A stretch of 64,000 nt of DNA from Pyrrhoderma lamaoense (Eukaryota; Basidiomycota; Agaricomycetes; Hymenochaetales; Hymenochaetaceae): positions 434,001-498,000 of the forward strand of contig NBAZ01000009.1 in assembly GCA_002794735.1 (NCBI GenBank), written 5' to 3'. Positions 1-12,700 of the stretch are shown piece after piece. Under the pieces are notes generated by a model. That model was not told the DNA's origin, made no database searches, and saw only the letters and a list, made by a program, of their open reading frames with translations. The translations under genes were made by a program, and so were the position numbers. Within the stretch, counting starts at the first letter, position 1. Each line of letters starts with the position of its first letter.

Positions 1-1207
1 CTTCAGTTTTACGAAGAGAACATCGGCATGACGGGCCGCAGACATGTCTGTTTCGCAACGAGATTGAATACGTTTAGTCCGAACATTAAGGGCTTTACAC
101 TGCAATGGCATTGTTTACTCACCTGAGACACCATCGCCGAAAAAGAATAGGGTTGGGGGTTTTTCTAGCTTCTTGTATGGGAGAATGGCTTGAGATTTAT
201 CATGTCCGAAACCGCTTTCAAGTCGAAGTTTTTGAGCTTGATCTACTCTGGGTAACAAGATAAATATGGGACATACCTAGACGGGTGTCTGTATTGGATC
301 TCCCATTTGCCGTCTGGGAGGAATTTGACTTGGTTGGCAACTATATCGATAGTCGCCGCATCTTCTTCGCCAATAAGCTTCGATAAAACTGCGCGAATAA
401 GTGGTTCCATGCCGCTATAAGGAGGAGCTAAACCGACGTATAGTAAACCTGTAAATGGAGTATATGCTTACCTAGATACTATAACGACCGGGATATCGTT
501 TGATTTACAGAACTGGTAGAAGTCCTTGAAGCCTGGGTCGAGGTAGATATCTAAATTGCTGATTTTAGTAATACAGAAAGGTCTTATAATAGGATGACTA
601 CGCAACTATTCTTCAAAATTTCCTTGCATTCGTCGAATGTGTGCTTCTCAGCAACACTGTCGAGCATTTCTTTAAACGCATCCCTAGGTCATAAACCAAT
701 ATTTAGAGATACAGAATCGGATGGGTAAAAACCATTGGGCATTATTAAGGATCGAAACAATACGATGTATGACGAGAATCCTCACCTGAAAGTGACTCTT
801 CCACTTAAAATCTCGAGATTTCCATCCCTTCTTTTCTGTTTCCCAAATCCAAGATTATCCGTCATGTCTGCGATAACGAATCGACGTGTGAGTGTAAGTC
901 GAGAGCAATGGTCCTGCCACAATGCACTCATCGCTCATGTAGCGCGGACCAAAAGAGAAAGAAAACTGTACTCGCAGTCATTGCTGTCGTATGTAGTAAT
1001 TGTTCCATCCCTTTGAGTTGTGTATCACATATAAGCACTCGATTATACAGGCAGATAAGATTATAATAAGACGGAAACGAGTTCACGTATATGCACATGG
1101 TGGAGGTTCTTCGAAATAACATACCAATCTGAAAGTACAACAAACTTCTTATCTTGATGTAGAGGTGGGTATGGGAGTGTACTTTTTGGAGCCTCTTCTG
1201 AAGACAT
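1..1207 (-). CDS. HAD-superfamily phosphatase (YNL010W-like), 3' end beyond window
   Basis: Predicted small-molecule phosphatase of the haloacid dehalogenase superfamily, in the fungal family that includes yeast YNL010W. Start ATG is at 1207. Exons read 1207-1125, 1010-976, 867-786, then one from 683, and two or more further exons to the left edge. Residues 20-33 read KKFVVLSDWDGTIT: D27 is the catalytic nucleophile and D29 the general acid/base (DxDGT, motif I). Next come SNDYMTDNLGFG, the exon with DPGF and IPVVIVS (motif II region), a GFGHDKS segment, and FFFGDGVSDMSAARHADVLFVK (motif III) at the window edge, so only the extreme C-terminus is missing. The second intron (975-868) appears to use a GC donor (GCGAGT), because only that splice restores the family motif NDYMTDN. 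The intron near 540-605 has an uncertain donor. Substrate is inferred only; sugar or polyol phosphates are known for relatives. Confidence 0.88.
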
Positions 1208-2796
1208 TTCTATACAATTATTTGTATTCTAAGAGAATAGTATTAAAGCGGATAAAAATTGTGTCTCCCAATGACCACAGGGATGATAAAAAGGCACAAA
1301 ACGGACAGAGCGCCACGAACAGCGTTTCCCCACATATAATAAAATTATTCATATCACGTGTGAAGTCAAATATGTCCGGCAATAACGATGCTTGCCACAA
1401 CATCTTAAACTTCTTGGCATGTGGCTTGCTTATTGGCAACGAACGGGTTCCATTAGAGATCACATAATATGCTAGTTATCCTACTGCAAGCTATGGCCTC
1501 TCAAAAATGAAAGATAGATTCATTGCAGACCTGCTATAAGGATACTGACATACACTCAGTGAAACTCAGTGAATAAGCTAGTAACTGTGAAGCATAGTAT
1601 ACTTTCTACTGAGGTACTCAGTCTGGCTCTTGTGCTATGGGTCAACTACTCTTATTAATGGTGTTGACTACTAGAAAATTACTTACAGCTCAGCGTCCAC
1701 CTCTCTCAGAATTCTTACACCTGTACCGAATCAATCCCCTCATATCATATCATTAGATCCTCAGAAAAAAGGGACCCGCTAAGAGAATAGTGGTCGGAAA
1801 TCATCTCATCATATAAGAACACGTGTTACTGGCTCTCGGGCTTCATGGGACTTAATTTTAAGAGTCATATTAGGTATCAAGTATTCCAAAATAATCCTTA
1901 GGCGCGTGTTCTGTACGATACAAGTGGGGGCTGAGGACTTAACCATATGAATATGAGAAGTACTGACGTTCTGTTCAAGTGAGTACTCGAAAGGATTTCA
2001 TCATTATATACAGGATGCATGTCATTAATTTCCTTTGCTATATGTATGTTAAACCTATAATGAAAACCAGTTAAAGAGCTCTTTAAAAATCCCGCGTACT
2101 GAGTTAAAAAGGAGGGAAAGATATGAGAACCTCTGGCGTGATAACACAAAAAATTTTCAGAGTCAGATTCGAAAGTAGCGACCATATCTGCTGCTTCTTC
2201 CCCCCCCCCCCCCCCGTGAGTGATCCTTAGATAATAGATACTTTTTTTAGATAAAGTCGAACAAACCTTGGCAATTGTATAACTGGGACAGCCGAAGCCC
2301 TCGGCTAAGAATAACATCTATCATTTATAGTTCCTTATAACTAGGTGTAGGTATATCTGTAGCAAGTCAGAGTATAGAGAAACCTCCATAAACGCAGACA
2401 TGTAGTTAATGGATGACGATTGATTATCTGCGATATGAAAAAGTTCACAATAAATACTCAGTTGAAACATAAATCGGGGATGATTGATTACATCTTAGTA
2501 GGAGATTTACTCGATGCGGATTTGTGTTACATTGTGTATGTTAATGTATTAGCAAGATGCACTTTAATTAACATAGTAGAAAACATGACGTGAATGAAGT
2601 TTAGTGTGTACTCAAGAGTCTCAATAAGCAAGAAAAATATATGATATCCCTCCTGAAACTACATGATTTCGGGGTGGTTAATGCCACGCCTTGTTTATCT
2701 TCGTTTAAAGACCAAAGGGACGCGGACAGGTCTATATTAATAACATCACGTGTTCGGTCAGATTTCACTGTGTCCAAGTATAATTGTAACATCTGC
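1208..2796. other. Intergenic, AT-rich, no gene recognised
   Basis: About 1.6 kb between the HAD phosphatase start and the P450 stop. It contains short open frames on both strands but none has family motifs, splice-supported extension or coding-like composition. A C16 run lies at 2200-2215 and interrupts one of these frames. It must hold the promoter of the phosphatase and the 3' end of the P450 transcript. Confidence 0.6.
2200..2215. repeat. C16 homopolymer tract
   Basis: Sixteen consecutive C on the plus strand, flanked by CTTCTT and GTGAG. Run length is probably inexact given the homopolymer errors seen elsewhere in the window. Confidence 0.9.
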
Positions 2797-5397
2797 TTAC
2801 ACAAGGGTGATACCCGCAGTAACTTTGAAGAGACGGTCGCGACGTTGCTCATACGTCTCACCAGCAAATTGAGGTTCCTCCAGGACCTCGACACGGTAGC
2901 GTTGCATGAGAATCGTGAGTATAGCAGTAGATTCGGTCTCAGAGAACCTAGTTTGTATATTGTTCAGCAAGGAAATCCTGAAAAGAGGATAAAAATAGCA
3001 TACCGACGCCCGATACATGAACGAGCCCCTGAATTATACGATAGCACAATATTTTAATTACATATGTAGTAATTTGACTTAGATTTCTTACCTCCACTGA
3101 AAGGTAAGAAAGCATCTCGAGGCCAGTCTTCCATGAATCGCTGAGGCCGGAATTTGTATGGGTCTTTCCAGTAACGAGCTATCCATTCAGTGAATGTCAG
3201 CGGTCAAGTATAATTTGAATGATAAGTATGTGCTTCACAGTTGTAGTGTAAACCAGGAGTATGAAGAGTGACCCTTGATCCCTTCGGAGCTGGAATTACG
3301 ACCCTCTCCCTAGCCGAGTTGGTAGTGGTGAGGGTGGTGTCTTCCGCACTTTTCTTCGGGATATTAATCACCTAAATCAAAGTGATATGTATTGATTGGC
3401 AAAGAAGGAATACAAACCACGCTTACAGGAGGGAAGAGACGTAACGTCTCATGGAATACACTTAAGAGGTATACAATGAGTTAGGCATCAGGTAGTTAGG
3501 AGTAAGTACATACGCAGTAACATAAGACAGAGCATTCATGTCATCGTAATCCTATATTTTAGACCACCAGTTATTATTCGACGACTGATAACTAAGGAAG
3601 TAGTACATACGGGAATTCTTCCATCAGGTAGAACATTCATAATATTCTGATACAAAATCTCTTGCTCTTCTGGATGTAAAGCTAGAAGACCTAAAGTAAA
3701 GCAAAGTGTATGTGCGGTAGTCTAGCATCAAAGGGTAAGTATAGGATTGAATATATACTAAATTTTCCAAACCTCGTGGCCTGCAAGAAGGAATATGAAG
3801 ATGTTTCCTTTGTGTATCAAAGTATTAGCCCTTGAATATCCAACTTATCTGGGAGGGGGTCTACATACCGATAAGCTCTGAATCATCCAGACGTGTATGC
3901 GAGCCTTCAACTTCTTCCAAGTTGGCTTCCAACAACTTGGTGAATAGATCATGGCTATCGGACTTCTTATCCGAAGTACGCCTTTCATCAATCATTTCTT
4001 GCATGTACATCTAGACGTGTTAATTATTACTGAGTAAAGTATCAAAGATGGAATTGATGTGTCCAAATAAACTAACCCGGAGCTCTTTCACTGAATCACG
4101 CACTGTACGAAGGTGTTCCGTAAGATTCAGAGCCCAAGCCGGTAGCATTACAGGAATGATCATATTTGTTGACACATAGTGTAATGCGTCCTTGAACGAC
4201 ATCTTGTGCCCAGGAGGAATTCTCAAATCGTCTGAGAACGAGATTTTGCGCCCGAAACCTACGATATAATTCAAATCAGAAACTGACCAGAGGAACGCGA
4301 AATCCCATGTATTGAATCTCACCCGCAGACCCAATGATAAGGAGGGCTATCTAAGATAGGATCACAGTTAGTGTTTGTAACAATATATGGATCTAGAATG
4401 AGACCGAAACTAACAGATAATGTTATGTCATTTGCATGTTTGGTTTCGTGCACTTCTGCATTCTTCCATTCGTTCTCGATCATGTCTAGAGTAATACGGA
4501 CGGCCTCGATCCATACTAATCGGTTATTCGGCTTCATTACATCAAAGTTATAGGGTGAACAGGATCCCGATGCTTTCGTTTAATTTTTAATCTCACCTCA
4601 GAGAAAGCTGGATTCGCGATTTTCCTATGCTTTTTCCATTCATCACCTTTGTATGGGTAGCGCACCTTATTAATGCCCATCTTCTCTTCACTAGGAATGG
4701 GAAATTCATACCTTCTGACGCTACGATATTACCGCCAAAGTAGTTGACTACCGAGTATTGTTCAACAGGCTTTACCCACCGACTACGGGCTCCAACGATT
4801 TCCTATAATAACAATTTTATCTTCAGTATAAGGTGATGATACAATTACATATTTCCATTGACCTTGATGGCAGCCGGATCAGCAACATTAAACATGATAC
4901 TGGTGGAACGAGGCCAAACGGAAATCTAAAAGTAAGGTAATCAAAATATCAATATTCATTATTACATAAAAGTCTCATAAACAAGTAAGGGCTGCAACAT
5001 ACGATAGTGTAAATATCGGATCCAAAGTCCCTGAAGGCTAAGAGTTTGTAAGTTATAGGGCGGACTTATCCCCGGGGCACGTTATACCAGCATGAGACAA
5101 CACATACTATCGTACTTCTCCACCCATGCACGATTCATCCCTATTGCAACACCTGGTATGAAAGTTGGAAATACATTGGCGATAAATGCTGTAGGAGACA
5201 GCAGGTGTCGAAACCCAAGATAATTGCTATTCATTCATGTAAGAATTTATTCATATGATAGAAAGCTTAATATTCTGGATGGAAAGTAAGACATACTTAG
5301 TAGCTTTGATAGATTGCCAGAAGTTTATTACAAGCTGAACAGCGTAAAGCAAAGGAACTGAAGCAGCGATATAAACCAGCCTTGATGTGTCTATCAT
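2797..5397 (-). CDS. Cytochrome P450 monooxygenase
   Basis: Haem-thiolate monooxygenase, probably ER-anchored. Start ATG at 5397 opens with a hydrophobic N-terminal anchor (LVYIAASVPLLYAVQLVINF). About a dozen exons follow. Visible landmarks, in order: the I-helix oxygen-binding motif LLAGHETTAHT near 3785, the K-helix ETLR near 3515, the FRPQRF segment near 3140, and the haem-binding loop FSGG-ARSCIGRRF, which is split by two introns; its cysteine is the haem ligand. The protein ends in FKVTAGITLV at 2797-2820. The C-terminal block (FSETE...VLEEPQFAGETYEQR) is typical of Agaricomycete P450s, but I do not assign a CYP family. All key residues are present and splice phases agree around the haem loop. 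The intron near 4330-4400 is unclear. It lies next to inositol oxygenase on the same strand but nothing indicates a gene cluster. Confidence 0.93.
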
Positions 5398-6135
5398 CCC
5401 TTCAGAAGATAAGAATCAGAATAACAACCCTTATTCGTGTCTATGTCTGAAATTCAGGCTAGGATAGTATTCCAATTCTGAGTCGTCTGTCCTATGAAAA
5501 CAGAGTAAAGCACAGATTACAACGACGAGATCATGCAAGAGAGAAGATGAAAGCAACTTGTTGAGTGAAAAGCAAATTTATTAACCAAAAAAACATGTGC
5601 ATAACCGATGCCGTGTGAGTCTAGGAAGCGTCAGGATCCATCAAAAAGGCATTAAGCAATAATAAGCACCGTCGGAGTAGTTTCCAAAACTGACCCGTCT
5701 CCGGCGAATCAGGGGCCTGCGAATAAAAATAATAACGATATCCGTCTAGGCTTACTCATACGATCGTCAAGTTGATCGAGTTTCTAAATTAAATAAGCAT
5801 AAGCTGAGTAATCCTATGTTTCAGAACATTGTTCAAGCCCATATGAATGAAGTGCCCCTCAAATTTTAATCCAAGATTATATGCAGAGATTGAGCACTAT
5901 TTCTGATTCATGACTCTGTACAGAAATACAAATAGGTAAAGATAATAGATACTACCTAGCTAATCCAATGATAGTATGTTAATTGGTGATTAATTCTATA
6001 GTAAAATTAGCAGACTTTAAGCTTGAAACGAATAACGATAGTTGAAGATTATGAAAGATCTAGTATAAGTGATATGTAGACGTTGAAATATCTTCTTATA
6101 TGCGAACTAGATGTATCCCCTAAGATCTCTCTCTC
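5398..6135. other. Intergenic between P450 promoter and MIOX 3' end
   Basis: About 740 bp, AT-rich, both neighbours on the minus strand. It would contain the P450 promoter and the MIOX terminator. I see no clear TATA box, repeat or RNA gene. Confidence 0.5.
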
Positions 6136-7443
6136 TCACCAGTTTACCTCCGGTGGGAAGAACTTTGCAATTAGGCTCTCATAGTATGGACGTAAAGCAT
6201 CAGCATCACATGGTGCATCACTTTTGCTATACAGGTCGTATGGATTAAAAGCTTGAACGGCTTCAAGCGTTTTCTTGTCCTTTTCATTTGCAAGATGCAT
6301 ATAAGCACCTTCTCGATGCCATCTATATTAGGTACACAAATCAAAACACGCGGAATATGTCAGATAAATAACCTAAAAGATAAAAGGGGTAGTAAAAGGA
6401 AACATACGGATAGAAACTATGGTATCGGATCATTGCGAGACCTTCTTCGGGAAGTGTGCTTTGATCTCTGCATACATGATATAAATATTCGTCGTGTCCC
6501 CACGACAGCATGACGTTGTCTAATCCGCAATGTGGCACATAGATCCCGTACTTCGAGGAATAAACCGGGTCTTTTGAATCTGGGTTTCCTGAAAAAGTCT
6601 CGGGATAGATGTTCTTTTCCGAGAACGCGCATCCAACGACAAAAGTGTCCTATTTCGGAAAACAGAAAAATATCAATCATTGTAAGATCCCTCTGAAGAC
6701 ACTCAGTCAACAAATTTCTATCTATGAAAGATACTCACACCAACAACGTCCCATTGACCTTCTGAGCCGAAAAAGAATAGAAGCTTTCCGAGATCATGAA
6801 CTAGTCCAGTAACTTGCATCCATTCTGGCTTTCCGTCCCTCCGGATTGCCTCCGCTGTCTGTAATAGATGCTCTATCTGAGACACGCTAGTCTAAAATGA
6901 AGATAGTCGGGATTGTAAGTATTACTGTGTGAATGGATGCAAGTTATTATATTGGAATGGAATGGAGGACTAACATCAGGATCTGAGTCGTCAACAAGTG
7001 TGTTAAGTAATTCAATAGCTTGCCATACGCTCATACGCGCCCGAGTCTTCTTCTTAAAATCTTCTCGCGCTTTTAAGTTGAAAGCCACAGTTTGTTTTTC
7101 TATTCAATTATATCATTATAAATCAATATAAACAATTTGTCAGAAAAGACGGTGAAAGGCGGGAAATGAAAAATGAGTCAATAATTTACCATGTTGTTCC
7201 TTGTAAAATGTTTTTACCCGATCACATGCGTTTTCATATTGGCGGAACTGAGATTTATCCTTCTCAGCATCAAACTCAGACTCTGTGCTCCAAGTCACTG
7301 GAGCCTTTCCCTTCAAAACATTCACTGTAGAGTAGAAACAAGTATGTCACTAAGTTGTCGAGCTTCAACGAGCATACTTCATTACCTTCATCAATGGCAT
7401 CGGAAGTTTCATCGAGCAATCTTCCATTAGAAGGGACTGTCAT
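6136..7443 (-). CDS. MIOX: myo-Inositol oxygenase
   Basis: Catalyses myo-inositol + O2 to D-glucuronate, the first step of inositol catabolism, using a mixed-valent di-iron centre in the cytosol. The chosen start ATG (7443) gives [15 protein letters not shown]; an in-frame upstream ATG (7569) exists but adds an unlike extension. Conserved blocks in order: [43 protein letters not shown] (split over lines by introns); [20 protein letters not shown], with the iron-ligand HD pair; [19 protein letters not shown], with a further iron-ligand region; [11 protein letters not shown]; and the C-terminal [10 protein letters not shown] to [14 protein letters not shown]. The stop after PPEVNW is at 6136-6138. 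Length and order match full-length family members, with at least five short introns. All metal-ligand motifs are intact. Confidence 0.95.
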
Positions 7444-9733
7444 GGTAGAGATATCAAGAGTCGTCTTGCGGTCTCTTATATAGAGAAAGATGCAAGATGC
7501 AAACAAGTTACAAAGAGGGGATGGAGTGATAGGTAAAGGGGTGTTGTCTGAATGAGATTGATATTTCACTCCCTTTTATAATGCTGTATTCATACAATAA
7601 TATTAGCGGTGTCTTGCTACCCCTTCTTATACACTAACTGCGCCTCACACGATGCCATTCCCGTTTCATCTCGATACCGAAAGGCCTAAAATTTTCTTGC
7701 TCCCCTGCGTTACTGGGGTGATGCGGGAGTTGCACAGCTCCGCACCTAAATCGATTATCCTTCCTTAGAGTAGTAGTGTTAGTATTTGATTATCACAAGT
7801 TTAGAAAGCCAAGTTAATGATCGGCTACAGCTACACCGAGTAGAGTAGCTCTCTGTTGGCGGTATAATAATATTGGATTGGAGAGAGTTTCCCTTTGCTG
7901 TGCATCTCGTGCATCGGTTTCTCGATGGGAAATGAAAAGACTCCGACAGGCGATCCATGTAAGTCGGGCAGTTACTTTTAGCAACTGGAAAGAAATCAGT
8001 GACTCGGACAAGTCGATGATGAGTAAGATCCATATAAAGTAAGTTTATTTCCACGTGCATCCACGTGAATTTCCTTATCAGGACACACATAATTAAACGT
8101 GGGATTTTCTAAACCTCATTAGCAAGTCGAGTCCTAATTACATTGATTCACTACCTGCGTTCTTAAAAACGTGCATAGAAGTATTTGTAGTACTCTGAAA
8201 CAACGGACAAGCCCGTACTTCCTAAGGAATACTTCTGAAGTGTTTCCTTTATATCTGAAAACGTGTCAGATTCAGAAGGGGTTTGTCTTAAGCGCCAGCA
8301 TCCTTAGAAAAATCTCTCTTTTATAACTCATCATTTCTCTGTTAGTGAAAGTAATTCTTGGTCCATCAGGAATATATCAGTATAGATAATGCTAAATCCT
8401 ACAATCTGATATATTACCGAAATAATCCCCTGTAGAGAACAAATAAGGGAAGCCACAATCCGAGCCCACACTACAGCACTTAGTACTTAGCCTCTCTCGG
8501 CATGTAGGCTAACACCATCAAAAACTTGGTTTTAAGGAACCCACGCCTAGAACCGACTCGGAACCATAAGAGAACTAGAACATGACACACAGGAGTCTTT
8601 ACTGGGACGAACCCTTCAGGCTCAGTCAATGACAGATGGACAAGATGAACAAGAGATTAATAAAAATAACGTCACCGAGAACTGATGATCAGATCTTTTG
8701 GATCGCATGTATATGAGAGAGTATCGCCTTCTATCTATTTTATCGCTTCAAAACACCTAAAAGTCAGCTTGAGACTCTTTACACCGAACAACCGGCCGTT
8801 TGACAAAAACGTGCTTGAGAAAGTCGCCTTACACGTGCTATTTTCATTCCAGCTTCTCATTCGATGAACTACTACGAAAACAGATCCCAACGCTTTAATT
8901 AGCTAGCTACCGTACGGTTTGATAGACAGCCAGATAGGACATTTAATCAGACACGAATTTTCATTGATAACAAGAAAAATGCAAGGGGGAACTTGCAAAC
9001 AAAAGATTGCTATAGCTACATCAGGAGAGAGATAGATCAGTCAGGCACAAACAACCCGAAACAAACGCAAGGGTTTTAAATTATGACTTTAAAAGTCGAA
9101 AAAGGAAAAGGAACTTAATGGGAGGTATGTAGAGATGAGGTACGATCAGGTTACGGAAATAAGGTGTGAAGGAAGCAAGTAAAAAAGAAATCCCCGTCAG
9201 GGAAAAGGTGAAATCAAATGATACAGCTGATTCCAAAACAGTTGAAATGCAGGACAAAGGGAAGATAAGAGAGTAAACCACAAAAGAGAGGCAAACACTA
9301 GACGTATTAACAATAAAAGAGAAATAAAAAAACATTAAACATATGATGATGGAAAAGAAAGGTTATATGATTTTATACGAAAGCAAAACAAGTAATTTTA
9401 TGTACGTGAAAGCGATTGCAATTTGATGGGGATGTGTGTGCAGTAACAAATGGGGTTGAAGCTCGACAGCGGGTATTAGGGAATCATTGTTTGCTATGAT
9501 AAATGTATAACATGAGATATTGGGAGAGTAATTGGATATTAAGAATAGGAAAGTCATTGGATGTGGGTTGTAAGCAGAACAAATTGAAGTGCAACTGAGC
9601 ACACGATATGGCAATATATATAGGAGAGATATTGAATTGAAGTAGAGATATTGAGAGAAGAATAAACGCATGGACCTAGTCAATAACGGTTGACAAACCG
9701 ATTCAGTTGAGTTACGATAGAGGCAAGGCTTCT
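7444..9733. other. Long intergenic region, no gene recognised
   Basis: About 2.3 kb between the MIOX promoter and the 3' end of the HMG-box gene. Several 60-106-codon open frames occur on both strands, but they have random-looking composition (for example the Phe/Leu/Ser-rich frames around 9081-9683) and no homologue I recognise. I see no repeat or RNA gene. Confidence 0.5.
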
Positions 9734-12700
9734 TCAGTTTACCACCGTCGAAGAAAGATAAGGAGAACCAGTCACGTTTACGTTCAGATAATCACTAAAA
9801 GAGAACCGAGGTTCTACACCGACTCCCTCAGCGCTTGGGATCTGCTGCTGGCCGTCTATACTCTGCTCCTGAGTTCCGTGGATCTGTTGGTGAGAGCTAT
9901 CTCCGTATTGAGCAACATCGTATCCATCATAACCAAGATTTTGACCCATGTTAATCTGGTTCACACCGTCGTTGCCATGGACGGGCTCAGATGCGTACAA
10001 GCCAGCCACATTGGAATTTGGATCATACAGGTCATTATACCCTGAATAATCGGTACTATACTCATAGTCAACACCGTTCAACTCGTGTTGATGCTGACTA
10101 TATGAGGTTGATTGAACAGGAGCGTTTGCTGGCAAGTCGGAAACGGCAACATGCTGCTGTTCTTGCTGATGTTGATGCTGATCAACCTTCTGCAGACCCT
10201 CATAGCTTTGAGTCTGCACCGGTGTATATACTCCCGTCGGACTTGCGCATCCACTACTTTCAGAATTGGTCGTCATCGTTCCCATAGCGTTCTCAGTTGG
10301 GTGTGTATTTGCTGTGAGTGGCACCTCAGCTACACAAGGAAGTTCGACCCTTCTTACCGGCATTGGTTGAGCGATCATCACACCATTAGATTGAGTATTC
10401 GGAGGATACATTGCTCCATTACGAGCGTAGTGATCCTGAGCTTGGTCTGGAGTATGCCCATGTCCCTGATTAAGAGTATCGTGTTGTGTGTGACCCAGTT
10501 GAGACTGGTTTGGTAGACTTGACATAAATGCAGTAAAGTCGAAAGAGTCACGCATTCCTGTTCCAGGAGCAGAGCCTAGTCCCGGTTGGTGTAAATGACT
10601 GTGGTCCACGTATCCATTGGTATTGTTGTTGAACATGAACGAAGAGTTGACCGAGCTCTGAGGTGCACTCGCACTCTTCGGCGATTGCTGGTTCGGAGAG
10701 ACACTAATTTCATTTGGCACTGCGGAAGGTGATGAAGAAGCGCTACCATTACCGAAAGAGAAAGCTGGGTTCAACAAGCTTGATGTGTTGTTATTAACAG
10801 TAGCGTGCGGGGCTGACACAGAAGACTGAGGGTTTATTGAACTGATGGGCGTCATCGGATCGACCGATTCACAGTCGTACCAGTTCGCGTTAGGGGGGAT
10901 TGACGGGGTATACACAGAAGCACTATTTGGAGCTGAATGAGGCGACGCCGTGTTACCAGTCTGAGATGCATCTGCCGTGGCACTCGCAAACGGATTAGTG
11001 AAGCCCTCAGCGACAGCGCCAAGGAACCCGTCGAAGCTAACGTCGTTCTGACCGACATTGCCGAAGTCATTCCCAAATTGCTGTTGGGTAAACTGGCCAT
11101 ATGAAGTATTGGGGAAGTTACTGCTGCTGTTCTGCGACTGAGCAGCGAAGTTAAAGTTGAAAGCGCCAGAATTAAGCTGATGCTGTAGGACAGGTTGAGT
11201 CGAGCTAGCACGACGACCAAGTTGGCCTAATTGCAATTGACGAGCGGCGCGCATACCCATTGTACCTGAACCAAGGCCAGGAAGGCCCATGGAACTCATA
11301 CCGCTGAAATTTCCAAATCCGTTGTTGCCAGGAACTGCATTGATATTCAAATTCAATCCTGGAGAAGCTGATCGTGAGATTGTTAACTGGTGCTGTGTGT
11401 GGGATAGTGGAGGCTGTGTAAACCCGAGGTGCGAGTTCTGGTCACTATTCACATTTGTGTTGTTCATCCACTGATTAGTTAGTCCACTCATTCCACCCAA
11501 TCCAGATGGAAGAGTAGGGATGGCAATTCCATTTGTTAATGGGGCATTCGCAATAGCCGGATTTGCAAAATTGAAAGGATCTGCGTGTGCTGGCCCGAAA
11601 TTTGAGTACGGAAGGGGATAACCAGGGTAAGCTTCAGATGGAAGGGGTACGGAGCTTGAGCGTCTATGTCCAAGAATGTTTCGGGCACGAACTTGCTGCC
11701 TTCGTAGAGCCATAGCACGTTCCCTTTCCTGCTCGGCATCATATGTGTCCAGTGTTCGAGCACTAGTACTCGCAGCATTACTATCAAAAGGCTGTTCCTC
11801 CGGCATTGGGGAAGACCCTGCCTTTCGCGTTCTTCACGCATTAATCTTTCTCGTTCCGCTTTTTCCGCGGCCATCTTGGCAGCCTGACGTTTCTTCTTTT
11901 TCTCGGGGTCATGCTTAGGCTGGAAACGATAGTGTGGATACTTGCGCTTGTGATCCTCTTTAGCACGCTCGGCGAGGGAGTTCCATACTTTCTTGTCCTT
12001 TACGGACAGTGCACGCCAACAGTTACCTGTGTAGTATATTGATGGTCAGTACTAAAATCCCGATAAATGCGCAATATCATTATGCTTTAAGACTCGATTA
12101 ATAATATTACGTAACGCATTATCACACCTCATGATTAACGCGCATGGAAGGATGATTGAAGTTTGAAAATTCAGGGGGGCACTCACCAACAATCTTACTC
12201 AGAGAGTTATCATTTGTCTCGATTGATCCTGGAACATGTTTTTGATGTACAAAATTTTGGCGGAAGAGCATGAAGGCATTCGGTGGGCGAGGAATATGGT
12301 CTACACTGTCCTTCCGATTTGTTCGCCTTCGGGGTTTAGATTGCCCCGGGAGTTCTGATGTATCGTTAGATGGAGATGGGGACGCCTCTTCTCCCGCACT
12401 GCTGCCCATTGAGTTGTTGATGTTGATACCATCGGGTTGAGGGCTCGCCCTTGAATGTGATGCAGATGAGGACGGTGAGGACGGTTCAATAGGATAACTA
12501 ATGGGAGTAACGTTGGGTGCAAAGGTGTAGTGCCTTGGCGGCGCGATCGAGCGTCTTCGAGAGCTCGCTGTACGTCATCGATAGCATTGTAACAAAGATC
12601 AATTCCACTGTTGGCTTATGAGCAATTGAAACTCACCTAAAGAAAGAGTCGAACGGTTCTTTGCTGGAGATGAAGTGAGAACAGGTCTTATCGGGGCCAT
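9734..12700 (-). CDS. HMG-box transcription factor, Ser/Asn/Gln-rich
   Basis: Sequence-specific HMG-box (MATA_HMG-like) transcription factor, presumably nuclear. Start ATG at 12700 opens MAPIRPVLTSSPAKNRSTLS, followed by a short intron. The HMG box begins at IPRPPNAFMLFRQNFVH and, after an intron, continues NCWRALSVKDKKVWNSLAE to KYPHYRFQPKHDPEKKKK. A basic Glu/Arg-rich stretch follows, then about 680 residues rich in S, N, Q, P, G and H (activation-domain-like) containing RRSSSVPLP, a short block common in fungal HMG factors. The stop is at 9734. The basic stretch and the long C-terminal part are in different frames: the join near 11790-11880 needs either one extra base (C4 at 11808-11811 on this strand's complement, or the adjacent run) or an unrecognised intron. 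Target genes unknown; related fungal proteins control mating or development. Confidence 0.85.

Noticed and set aside
1898..2317. 139-codon minus-strand open frame containing a poly-Gly run
   Set aside because: The Gly run is just the C16 homopolymer; no motif, no splice support and AT-rich random-looking composition.
9081..9683. Two Phe/Leu/Ser-rich minus-strand frames downstream of the HMG gene
   Set aside because: Composition of purine-rich DNA read on the opposite strand; no start context, motif or family resemblance.
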